A DNA stretch of 64,000 nt from positions 1-64,000 of IMG/VR virus record IMGVR_UViG_3300035170_000083; one strand, given 5' to 3'. Origin of the DNA: a virus. Shown piece by piece: positions 17,060 through 23,201 of the stretch (position 1 is its first letter; every line of letters starts with the position of its first letter). The position numbers were made by a program, and so were the translations under genes. The notes beneath the pieces are model-generated. The model saw only the letters and a list, made by a program, of their open reading frames with translations, was not told the origin of the DNA and searched no databases.

Positions 17060-17299
17060 CTATCCCTCCTCAGCCGTCGAATCCTCTTGCGCCGCCTGCC
17101 AGGCGCTGACCGCATCGCCGTCGCTCCGCCGCATGCATCCGCCGCGGTGGCGGCAGCGGCCGTCGTGCGCCAGGTGCTCGCAAAGCGGCGCGCGGCAGTC
17201 GCGGCACGTCACCAGCGGCAGGACATCCGTCTGTCCGTCGTCGTCGCAGAAGTCGCAAAGCACCGCGTTCGGGTGCGCCTCCAACGTGGCATGCGGCAT
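17060..17299 (-). CDS. Small Cys/His-rich putative zinc-binding protein
   Basis: 79 residues. Start ATG 17299 is chosen because GGAGG lies 8 nt upstream within a recurring intercistronic element. Cys pairs CDFC and CRDC followed by CEHLAHDGRCRH look like a zinc finger related to FYVE/treble-clef layouts. It is the second gene of a leftward pair. Function unknown. Confidence 0.6.
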   Translation of the reverse strand: MPHATLEAHPNAVLCDFCDDDGQTDVLPLVTCRDCRAPLCEHLAHDGRCRHRGGCMRRSDGDAVSAWQAAQEDSTAEEG

Positions 17300-17307
17300 G
17301 GTCATCG

Positions 17308-17355
17308 CCTCCATCGACGGGCGCAGCCGTCGCCAGCTGCGCCCGCCTGTGCAGG
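17308..17355 (-). repeat. Intercistronic hairpin-SD element, copy R1
   Basis: Read on the minus strand: CCTGCACA, then a 12-bp GC stem (one G-U) with an 8-nt loop, then GATGGAGG containing the SD of the gene starting at 17299. It sits directly after the upstream gene's TGA. It is the same layout as four copies on the plus strand at 18638, 19904, 19962 and 20806, but with different stem sequence. Confidence 0.75.
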
Positions 17356-18135
17356 TCAGACGGCCCAGGCCTTGCCCGATTCGGCCGTCTTGGTGATGCC
17401 GCTCACTTCCGCGCGGCACTTCACGCACCAGATCGTGGCGCCGTTCACGTAGCACTTGTCCGTCGGCTTGCGGCAACGGGTGCATTTGAGCGCGGACCGC
17501 TTCGCCGGAGCGGATGCGGCCTGGGCGGCGCGTGTCGCGCGCGACAACTCGGCGGCCCATTCCTTCGCCTCGCGAGCGGCATAGGCCTCGCGGATGGCCA
17601 GGAACGCGGACACGACGCCGGTAACCACCTCCATGTTCATGGCTGCCAGGAACGCAGGTGCGTCAACTTGGCGCGCCATCTTGGCGATGCGAGGCGACGG
17701 CCGAACGATGACCGGAGCAGGCTGCGCGGCGCGCTCAGCGCGGTCGGTCTCTGCCATGGCCGCCATCGGCAACACGGCGGCGGCATCGGTACGGGTCGGA
17801 GGCTCCGCCGCCCACTCGCGCGCAGCCTCTTCCGCATCCGCCAGCGGAGCGGCCTCCGCGGTCGCCTCAGCCGGCGCTCCCTTCCAGGCGCCGCGCCAAG
17901 CCACGCGCACGTCCTTTGGGTCCATGAGGTCGACAACTTCGGCGGCATCGTCCGGAGCGGGCACAACCGCAGCCGAGTGGCCCATGTGACCGTAGCGGTC
18001 CGCCTCGCGGCGCGCGGCCATGGCGGTCATGCGAATGGAGTCCGTGTAGCGCTCCTTGCCGCCCTGGCTCGTGTAGTAGACGCGGCAAACGAAGTTCCTC
18101 TTGCTCGTCGGCTTGGCCGTTGTCGTGGTTTCCAT
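17356..18135 (-). CDS. Ala-rich protein with C-terminal zinc ribbon
   Basis: 259 residues from ATG 18135; upstream TTG 18165 is possible. A short N-terminal domain (RNFVCRVYYTSQGGKERYTD) is followed by a long Ala/Glu-rich low-complexity middle and a C-terminal CTRC ... WCVKC four-Cys ribbon. It faces the plus-strand genes across a repeat-filled 302-nt regulatory region. An 8-bp dyad overlaps its start codon. Possibly a regulator or nucleic-acid-binding protein; no family recognised. Confidence 0.6.
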   Translation of the reverse strand: METTTTAKPTSKRNFVCRVYYTSQGGKERYTDSIRMTAMAARREADRYGHMGHSAAVVPAPDDAAEVVDLMDPKDVRVAWRGAWKGAPAEATAEAAPLADAEEAAREWAAEPPTRTDAAAVLPMAAMAETDRAERAAQPAPVIVRPSPRIAKMARQVDAPAFLAAMNMEVVTGVVSAFLAIREAYAAREAKEWAAELSRATRAAQAASAPAKRSALKCTRCRKPTDKCYVNGATIWCVKCRAEVSGITKTAESGKAWAV

Positions 18136-18158
18136 GCTTGACGGACATTGCAAGCATG
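18133..18158. promoter_or_regulatory. Dyad overlapping the start codon of the leftward gene
   Basis: CATGCTTG (18133-18140) and CAAGCATG (18151-18158) form a perfect 8-bp inverted repeat with a 10-nt spacer; the first arm contains the ATG of the leftward gene. It could be an operator or an mRNA hairpin covering the start. Confidence 0.5.
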
Positions 18159-18404
18159 TGGCCAAGTAACACCGTGCTGCGCCGCGTGGACTTCATGAGT
18201 CGCCTACATCGGCGGCTGTGGCAAAGTGACACTTAGGCCACGCAAAACCGCCACACAGCCAAGGCGTTACATAGCCACACGAATTCGACCGACGCAATCG
18301 GTCATTTTGCAAGTGGCTGATTCGCCGTGTGGCAAAGTGCCACTTTTGACCGCGAGCGCTTCCGTCGAAGTCCGCGCAAATCGCAGAAGTGTTACTTGGC
18401 AACA
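18157..18404. promoter_or_regulatory. Cluster of five 16-bp operator-like repeats between divergent genes
   Basis: The motif TGTGGCAAAGTNNCAC occurs at 18157-18172, 18217-18232 and 18328-18343 (this orientation) and in reverse complement at 18264-18279 (weaker) and 18389-18404. Spacing is roughly 47-64 bp. The gap 18136-18437 has no gene and is visibly less GC-rich than its surroundings, as expected for a divergent promoter region. A sixth copy lies before the HTH gene at 21084, the candidate regulator. Confidence 0.6.
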
Positions 18405-18437
18405 TCTTTGCTAGGACCCTAATGCATGGAGGCAGCC

Positions 18438-18635
18438 ATGAAACGGACTTCGGCGGTTCTTCCGGCGGGCGGCGACGCGTTCGATGCGCATTGCATGGAG
18501 GACGGCCACACGGTGGCGTATCTCGGCTGCGAGACGCGTGAGCAGGCCGAGCGCGTGGCGTGCGCCTACGTGGAGCGCGGCATCGCAGCGGCGCAGGAAG
18601 AGAAGTGGTCGCGCGCTGGCAAGCGCGCCGGCTGA
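18438..18635 (+). CDS. Small protein of unknown function
   Basis: 65 residues from ATG 18438, with GGAGG 6 nt upstream (GCATGGAGG, like the 3' end of the hairpin-SD elements). It has an Ala/Glu-rich helix (REQAERVACAYVERGIAAAQ) and ends in basic residues. It is the first gene of the rightward set after the repeat cluster. No family recognised. Confidence 0.5.
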   Translation: MKRTSAVLPAGGDAFDAHCMEDGHTVAYLGCETREQAERVACAYVERGIAAAQEEKWSRAGKRAG

Positions 18636-18637
18636 CA

Positions 18638-18679
18638 CCTGCACAGCGCGCCCGAGGCGACTCGGGCGCGCGATGGAGG
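18638..18679 (+). repeat. Intercistronic hairpin-SD element, copy R2
   Basis: CCTGCACA, then a perfect 11-bp stem GCGCGCCCGAG / CTCGGGCGCGC closed by a GCGA (GNRA) tetraloop, then GATGGAGG, the SD for the gene at 18688. It begins 2 nt after the upstream TGA. Confidence 0.8.
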
Positions 18680-18687
18680 CAAAGCCG

Positions 18688-18987
18688 ATGGAAATCGAAA
18701 TGGATCGCGCGAACGTGCTCACCTACGAGCGAGATTTCGCCGCATGCGTCGCGGCCATGGCTGCGGGCGAGCGCGTCGAGATCGATCACGAAATGTATTT
18801 CTACTGGCTCGAAGTGTCGCCGCCCGTCTACATGCGGCGCGTCATCGCGCTGCCGGGAGACGGGAAACGTGTCACCGCGTTCGGATTCGCAGAGGGCAGC
18901 GAGCGCATCACCGCGTTCTGGTGCCAAGGTAACGGAGACTCCGCCCGCTACTTCTGCCAGCGCACCGAAGAGGTGAACCGTGGCTGA
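18688..18987 (+). CDS. Small protein of unknown function
   Basis: 99 residues from ATG 18688 behind hairpin copy R2. It resembles small phage proteins that carry a beta-rich domain (ERVEIDHEMYFYWLEVSPPV, then ERITAFWCQGNG). No family is recognised with confidence. It overlaps the next gene by 8 nt. Confidence 0.6.
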   Translation: MEIEMDRANVLTYERDFAACVAAMAAGERVEIDHEMYFYWLEVSPPVYMRRVIALPGDGKRVTAFGFAEGSERITAFWCQGNGDSARYFCQRTEEVNRG

Positions 18988-19897
18988 TTTCTCCTCTGAT
19001 ATTCCGGTGGAGCTGGCACGTGCGGCTCACTCGGGAACGTCGTTTACGCCGGACGTGCGCGCAGAGCAGGAGCGCAGCGGTTATGCGGCGACGCTGGCAA
19101 AGGACTTCGCAAACCTGTCGCGCTACGCGACGACGGATGAGAAACGCGCCCAGCTCGCGGAGGAATTCGAGCGCTATCGGACCGGCTATCGTCGGCGCTA
19201 CCTGGTCTATCTCGGCGCGCGCTCGCGGTGCATGTCGTCCATGATTGCCGGACCTTCGAATTTCCCGACGGCGCGGAATCAGAAGCGCAACGCTAGCGCC
19301 GACCGCCGCTCCGACGATTTGCAGTCGTTTCGCGAGCGTGCGCTCAAGGCCATCACGAAGGCGCTGACGCCGGAGCTGCAGCCGATCGCCTCCGGCGCGT
19401 CTGACGCGGTCGAGCGGCTGCGCGCCGAGATTGCCAAAGCGACGTCGGTGCAGGAGCGCATGCGGGCGGCGAACGCGGCGATTCGCAAGCACGCGAAGGG
19501 CGGCGCGGATGCGCAGGTCGCCGCGCTGGTGGCTTTCGGCTTCAGCGAGGCGATGGCGCGCGAGGTCATCACGCCGGACTGCATGGGCCGCATCGGATTC
19601 GCCGACTACCAACTCAAGAACAACGGCGCGAACGTCCGCCGCATGCAACAGCGCCTTGCCGAAGTCGAGCGGGCGAAGTCGACGGCAGACACCGTGACGG
19701 AAGGAGGCGACGGTATCCGCGTCGAGGATTCGCCGGCAGACAACCGGGTGCGCCTCTTCTTTCCCGGCAAGCCCGCCGACGACGTGCGGGCGGATTTGAA
19801 GGCGCACGGCTTTCGCTGGGCGCCCAGCCTCGGATGTTGGCAGGCCTACCGCAACCATCGCGCCCTGACCCGGGCGCAGCGGTTCGCCGCGACGTAG
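18980..19897 (+). CDS. Phage/plasmid conserved protein, polyvalent-type C-terminus
   Basis: 305 residues. The N-terminal two thirds is helical and carries a conserved-looking segment CMSSMIAGPSNFPTARNQKR that I have seen in uncharacterised phage and plasmid proteins. The C-terminus (NRVRLFFPGKPADDVR, then HGFRWAPSLGCWQAYRN) matches the small domain found at the ends of DUF3560-like and other polyvalent proteins that accompany injected mobile-element DNA. An anti-restriction or early-entry role is possible but unproven. Confidence 0.6.
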   Translation: MADFSSDIPVELARAAHSGTSFTPDVRAEQERSGYAATLAKDFANLSRYATTDEKRAQLAEEFERYRTGYRRRYLVYLGARSRCMSSMIAGPSNFPTARNQKRNASADRRSDDLQSFRERALKAITKALTPELQPIASGASDAVERLRAEIAKATSVQERMRAANAAIRKHAKGGADAQVAALVAFGFSEAMAREVITPDCMGRIGFADYQLKNNGANVRRMQQRLAEVERAKSTADTVTEGGDGIRVEDSPADNRVRLFFPGKPADDVRADLKAHGFRWAPSLGCWQAYRNHRALTRAQRFAAT

Positions 19898-19903
19898 GCC
19901 GCG

Positions 19904-19939
19904 CCTGCACAGCGCGGCGCGTGCGCCGCGCGATGGAGG
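19904..19939 (+). repeat. Intercistronic hairpin-SD element, copy R3
   Basis: CCTGCACA, stem GCGCGGCG / CGCCGCGC with a short CGTG loop, then GATGGAGG. It precedes only a five-codon frame (19947-19961), after which copy R4 begins, as if a gene had been lost between the two copies. Confidence 0.75.
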
Positions 19940-19946
19940 TGTCGCC

Positions 19947-19961
19947 ATGGTCCGCAAGTAG
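19947..19961 (+). other. Four-residue mini-ORF between two hairpin elements
   Basis: ATG GTC CGC AAG TAG follows the SD of copy R3 at normal spacing and ends directly before copy R4. It may be a deletion scar of a cassette, a spacer, or a translated minimal ORF with a regulatory effect. Confidence 0.5.
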
Positions 19962-20004
19962 CCTTGCACAGCGCGTCGGAGACCGCTCCGGCGCGCGATG
20001 GAGG
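19962..20004 (+). repeat. Intercistronic hairpin-SD element, copy R4
   Basis: CCTTGCACA, an 11-bp stem GCGCGTCGGAG / CTCCGGCGCGC with one G-U pair and an ACCG loop, then GATGGAGG, the SD for the ASCH gene. Compared with R2 both arms change together at several pairs. Confidence 0.8.
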
Positions 20005-20010
20005 GCGAAT

Positions 20011-20427
20011 ATGAAAGCGTTGTGTGTGCGGCAGCCGTTCGCGGAGCTCATCGCGCGCGGCATCAAGAGGCTCGATATCCACTCGTGGGACACGAGCTAT
20101 CGCGGTCCGCTGGCGATCGTCGCGCCCGACAGCTGGCATCGCTACGCGGACGAAGTGATGGAGGAGTATGGCCTGGTCGAGGCCGATTGCCCGCGCTCCA
20201 TCACGGTGTGCATCGTCGAATTGCACGATACGGAGCGACGGCCGCAGCGGATCAGCCGCGCCGCCGCGCGTCGGATCGATGAGGCCGCGTGCGTGAACGT
20301 CGCACCCGGAGAATTCATGTTCATGATGCAGGGCCCGCGTCGCGTCGCGCCGGTCAAGGTCCGGCGACTGTTGCGGATCTACAGCATTCCAGACGAGAGC
20401 ATTCGCGTTCTCCCGGTGCGGCCGTGA
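20011..20427 (+). CDS. ASCH-domain protein
   Basis: 138 residues. The opening MKALCVRQPFAELIARGIKR followed by HSWDTSYRGPLAIVA is the ASCH signature (usually Leu-Arg-Gln-Pro-Trp then a YRGPL strand). ASCH domains have an RNA-binding beta-barrel fold related to PUA and are common in phages. A substrate is not evident; binding to the structured leaders around it is an attractive idea but speculative. The GTGA overlap at its end couples the next gene. Confidence 0.85.
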   Translation: MKALCVRQPFAELIARGIKRLDIHSWDTSYRGPLAIVAPDSWHRYADEVMEEYGLVEADCPRSITVCIVELHDTERRPQRISRAAARRIDEAACVNVAPGEFMFMMQGPRRVAPVKVRRLLRIYSIPDESIRVLPVRP

Positions 20428-20627
20428 CACGCGAGGTCAACGCGCCGACCGAGCTAATCGCCGAGTGCAACACGAAGCGTTGGACCGTGGCCGACCTGGA
20501 CGTCCGGCGCATGTTCGACGCAGCCGAGGTGGCCGAGGTGGTGCAGGAGGCGACGGCGGCGCTTGCCGAGGCGCAAACGGAAATGCTGCGCGACGTGGCG
20601 CGGCGGCTGGCCATCAGCTTTTGCTAG
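20424..20627 (+). CDS. Small helical protein of unknown function
   Basis: 67 residues from GTG 20424 (GTGA overlap with the ASCH gene). It contains a long Ala/Glu/Val helix (AAEVAEVVQEATAALAEAQ). No family recognised. Confidence 0.5.
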   Translation: MTREVNAPTELIAECNTKRWTVADLDVRRMFDAAEVAEVVQEATAALAEAQTEMLRDVARRLAISFC

Positions 20628-20640
20628 GCGAGGTGACTCG

Positions 20641-20805
20641 ATGGGACCGACGACAAGCTACAGCAATTGGTGCGTAGCGCTGGGCACCGCGGCTGCGAAA
20701 TTCAACCGGGTGATCCGATTCGGCCCTGACACGTTCGACGCCTGGCGGCGAGGCCAGTCGCCCGAGGGTTACGCACAGACGCAACCGAAGCCGCGCGGCT
20801 TCTGA
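20641..20805 (+). CDS. Small protein of unknown function
   Basis: 54 residues from ATG 20641, with GAGG about 7 nt upstream. Aromatic-rich start (SYSNWCVALGTAAAKFNRV). It lies immediately before hairpin copy R5, whose first bases follow its TGA. Coding status is plausible from tight spacing only. Confidence 0.45.
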   Translation: MGPTTSYSNWCVALGTAAAKFNRVIRFGPDTFDAWRRGQSPEGYAQTQPKPRGF

Positions 20806-20845
20806 CCTGCACAGCGCATCCGGTGCGACGGGTGCGCGATGGAGG
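20806..20845 (+). repeat. Intercistronic hairpin-SD element, copy R5
   Basis: CCTGCACA, a 9-bp stem GCGCATCCG / CGGGTGCGC (one G-U) with a 6-nt loop, then GATGGAGG, the SD for the gene at 20854. It abuts the upstream TGA. Confidence 0.8.
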
Positions 20846-20853
20846 ACCAGACC

Positions 20854-21042
20854 ATGGAAGATCGTCCGTTGACCGATGCCGAGCTGATCGCTGTCGCTGC
20901 GCTGGCGCAGTGCGACGTCGTGAGCATGAAATCCGAAAACGACTACCGCGTCTCGTGCGGCGCGGCGCCCGCCTGGGCGACGCTGGCGTCTGACGCGACC
21001 GCGCGGCTCGAGCGCGAGCTGCGCCGGCGGGGTGCGCTCTGA
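20854..21042 (+). CDS. Small protein of unknown function
   Basis: 62 residues from ATG 20854, 8 nt after the GGAGG of hairpin copy R5, which decides this start over ATG 20839. A helical N-terminus (LTDAELIAVAALAQCDV) and an Arg/Glu-rich C-terminus. No family recognised. Confidence 0.55.
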   Translation: MEDRPLTDAELIAVAALAQCDVVSMKSENDYRVSCGAAPAWATLASDATARLERELRRRGAL

Positions 21043-21065
21043 AGCTCGACGGCGCCGACTGCGAG

Positions 21066-21081
21066 TGTGTTAAAGTACCAC
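21066..21081. promoter_or_regulatory. Sixth copy of the 16-bp operator-like repeat, before the HTH gene
   Basis: TGTGTTAAAGTACCAC matches TGTGGCAAAGTGCCAC at 13 of 16 positions and ends 3 nt before the ATG of the HTH gene at 21084. Its position suggests autoregulation. Confidence 0.5.
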
Positions 21082-21083
21082 TA

Positions 21084-21473
21084 ATGGCGGGTGCGCGACT
21101 TCAGAAGATCGGCGAAAAGGCGCTGTGGGAAGCACTCAAGAAGCACAACGGCCGCGTCCAGCCCGCCGCGCTCGAGCTGGGCGTGCGCCAGTCGAGCCTG
21201 CAGAAGGCGCTGGAGACCTGGGCGAAGCACGTAGGGGACGAGGCCAAGAAGCTGCGTGAGGCCGACGGCTACACGTTCGGGAGGCCGGGGGAAGTAGACC
21301 GCCAGGTCTCGGCGGAACAGTTTTTGAAGCTCTGGGAGGAGCACGACCGCAAGGTCTTCACGGTGGCGAAGGTGCTCGGGGTCGATCGGTACGCGGTGCG
21401 CCGCCTGGCGCGCCTGTACAGCGCCCCAGGGGCGCCGCCGCCGCGCGCACGAAGGAGGAAGGACGATGGTTGA
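21084..21473 (+). CDS. Double helix-turn-helix DNA-binding protein
   Basis: 129 residues. Two Fis/HTH_8-like helix-turn-helix segments are visible: about 22-45 (GRVQPAALELGVRQSSLQKA) and about 90-115 (VFTVAKVLGVDRYAVRRLAR), each with the spacing of a recognition helix. The C-terminus is basic (RARRRKDD). A copy of the 16-bp repeat abuts its start, and five more lie in the divergent promoter region upstream of the island. It is the best local candidate regulator. There is no visible SD. Confidence 0.65.
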   Translation: MAGARLQKIGEKALWEALKKHNGRVQPAALELGVRQSSLQKALETWAKHVGDEAKKLREADGYTFGRPGEVDRQVSAEQFLKLWEEHDRKVFTVAKVLGVDRYAVRRLARLYSAPGAPPPRARRRKDDG

Positions 21474-21717
21474 AGAGATGGTAGGGGAGCCCGCGATGGT
21501 CAGCATGGACAGGTTCGGGGAGCGGGCAGCGGAGGCCGTGCAGGTCGGCGACCAGCTGCTCAACTTCTCGACGGTGGCGCGGTACATGGACCCAGCGCTG
21601 CTGCTCGAGGCGATGGAGTGGGCCGGGCACGGCGCGACGGCGCAGGCCATCGTCGACGAGTACGTGCGGCTGCATCGGCGGCGATACGGAGACGAGTTCG
21701 TCCAGCCGACGGTCTGA
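21466..21717 (+). CDS. Small protein, partner of the HTH gene
   Basis: 83 residues, overlapping the HTH gene by 8 nt, so probably co-translated. A helical protein with a conserved-looking aromatic segment (TVARYMDPALLLEAMEWAGH). The motif HGATAQAIVDEYVRLHRRRY could be a helical DNA-binding or dimerisation region. No family recognised. Confidence 0.55.
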   Translation: MVEEMVGEPAMVSMDRFGERAAEAVQVGDQLLNFSTVARYMDPALLLEAMEWAGHGATAQAIVDEYVRLHRRRYGDEFVQPTV

Positions 21718-21735
21718 CCAGCTGGCGCGGCGACT

Positions 21736-22335
21736 CTAAGGGGCCGGGTCGGCGGGAAGCTTTTCCGCCACGCGGCCCGTCCTCGCCGGCCACCGCGCGT
21801 AGAACTCCGCCTTGTCGCGGTCCATCAGCTTGGCAGCATCGACGCTCGACGTCATGAGGTTGCCGGAGGGCAGGTGGTCGAGCCCGAGCGCGTGACCGAT
21901 CTCGTGGGCGGCGACGGCCGCGCAACCATCCTGGCCCTGGCAAGCCATGTCAGCGACGTGAATTTCGCCGTCGACCTCGTTCCACCACTGCTGGTTGTCC
22001 GAGTACTCGCCCTTGGTCCCGAGGACCACGCCGATAGAACTCGCGGCGACCTGGCCGGGAACCTCGCGCGCGCAGCGCACCTGAGCGCCAACCGCGTCCC
22101 AGAGGTGCGCGCCGCGGCAGTACGCGTCCACCATGTCGCCGGGAGGCGTCTCGCTTGCCTCGAGCCACGCCTGCTGCTGGTCGTTCCAGTAGTTCGTGAC
22201 GGCCTTGGGGTAGGTCAGGTCGTGGAGCTTGTCGCTGATCACGATGACCGCGAGCGAGCCGTCTCCTCGCAGTCCCGAGGAGCAGCCCGCCAGCGCGGCC
22301 GCCACAGCGACCCAACACCATCCCGTCGCCCGCAT
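21736..22335 (-). CDS. Metzincin-type metalloprotease lipoprotein
   Basis: About 199 residues from the Met at 22335 (22344 also possible). A lipoprotein signal ends in ALAGC. The zinc motif HEIGHALGLDH is a complete HExxHxxGxxH, followed by a Met-turn-like NLMTSS, both diagnostic of metzincins (matrixin/astacin-like). It would act as an outer-membrane-anchored protease outside the cytoplasm. It is a host-type cargo gene with its own direction, not a phage structural gene. Confidence 0.85.
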   Translation of the reverse strand: MRATGWCWVAVAAALAGCSSGLRGDGSLAVIVISDKLHDLTYPKAVTNYWNDQQQAWLEASETPPGDMVDAYCRGAHLWDAVGAQVRCAREVPGQVAASSIGVVLGTKGEYSDNQQWWNEVDGEIHVADMACQGQDGCAAVAAHEIGHALGLDHLPSGNLMTSSVDAAKLMDRDKAEFYARWPARTGRVAEKLPADPAP

Positions 22336-22505
22336 TGACTCCATGTAACCCTATACAAAGGGTACGACCGATTTATTTCCGGAAGCACCCGCGTGATCGC
22401 GTGCGGTGAATTGTCGCATGGGTAAGATGGCGACCGGCCAAGAAATTTTGGGATGTGCGGTCCCCAATTGACAACCAGTCGACCGCCGATCAGAAGCTCG
22501 TCAGC

Positions 22506-23201
22506 GTGCGAACCCTGGTAGTGTTTCTCGCGCTCTTTGTTGCAGCGCCCGCGTTCTCCGACGAGGCTGATATCAGCGAGGAGGCGCGCCGCCATTTCGA
22601 CGTCGGATCAAAGGCCTACGACCTACTGCGCTGGACCGAGGCCCTGGAGCACTTCCAAGCGGCCTACGAGCTCCGGCAGGACCCGGCGCTGCTCTTCAAT
22701 ATCGGGCAGTGCCAACGGCAACTTGGCCAACGCGCGGCCGCCGTCCACAGCTATCGCGCCTATCTCGAGCACGTACCCAACGCGCCGAATCGGCAGACGG
22801 TCTTGGACAAGATAGCCGAACTCGAGGCTGGTGCACCTCCGCCGCCGGCGCCGCTGGCCTCGGCGAAGCCGCAACCCGCCGAGTCGCGCGTCGCCACGGT
22901 GGCGCCGCCGCCGGTGCGCCCGCGCCGATGGCGCCCAGGCGCGGCCGGCCCCGTTCTCATAGCGCTGGGCACGGCAGCCGCTGCTACGGGGATAGGCCTC
23001 GCCGCATACGGCAACCAGGTCGACGGCCGCGTGGCCGGTGCCCCTTCGCTGGCGCAGGCCGAGCGGTACGAGAGCGACCGCGACAAATTCGAAAATGCGG
23101 GATGGGCTATGATCGCCGTCGGAGGTGCTGCCGCAGTGGCGGGCATCGTCGTCCTGACGGTCGATTCGGTTCGGGCTCGTCGCCGGGAGCGCGCCCGATG
23201 A
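22506..23201 (+). CDS. TPR-containing envelope protein (myxobacterial type)
   Basis: 231 residues from GTG 22506, chosen so that the protein begins with a signal peptide (VRTLVVFLALFVAAPAFS); ATG 22455 is an alternative. A tetratricopeptide pair (about 28-100; SKAYDLLRWTEALEHFQAAY, then QCQRQLGQRAAAVHSYRAYL) is followed by a Pro-rich linker and two C-terminal hydrophobic segments. This architecture is common in myxobacterial genomes. ATGA overlap links it to the next lipoprotein. Confidence 0.75.
   Translation: MRTLVVFLALFVAAPAFSDEADISEEARRHFDVGSKAYDLLRWTEALEHFQAAYELRQDPALLFNIGQCQRQLGQRAAAVHSYRAYLEHVPNAPNRQTVLDKIAELEAGAPPPPAPLASAKPQPAESRVATVAPPPVRPRRWRPGAAGPVLIALGTAAAATGIGLAAYGNQVDGRVAGAPSLAQAERYESDRDKFENAGWAMIAVGGAAAVAGIVVLTVDSVRARRRERAR

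Noticed and set aside
18638-20845. CRISPR-like array
   Set aside because: Copies are unevenly spaced, vary in sequence within stems, occur on both strands and each precedes a gene; no cas genes are present.
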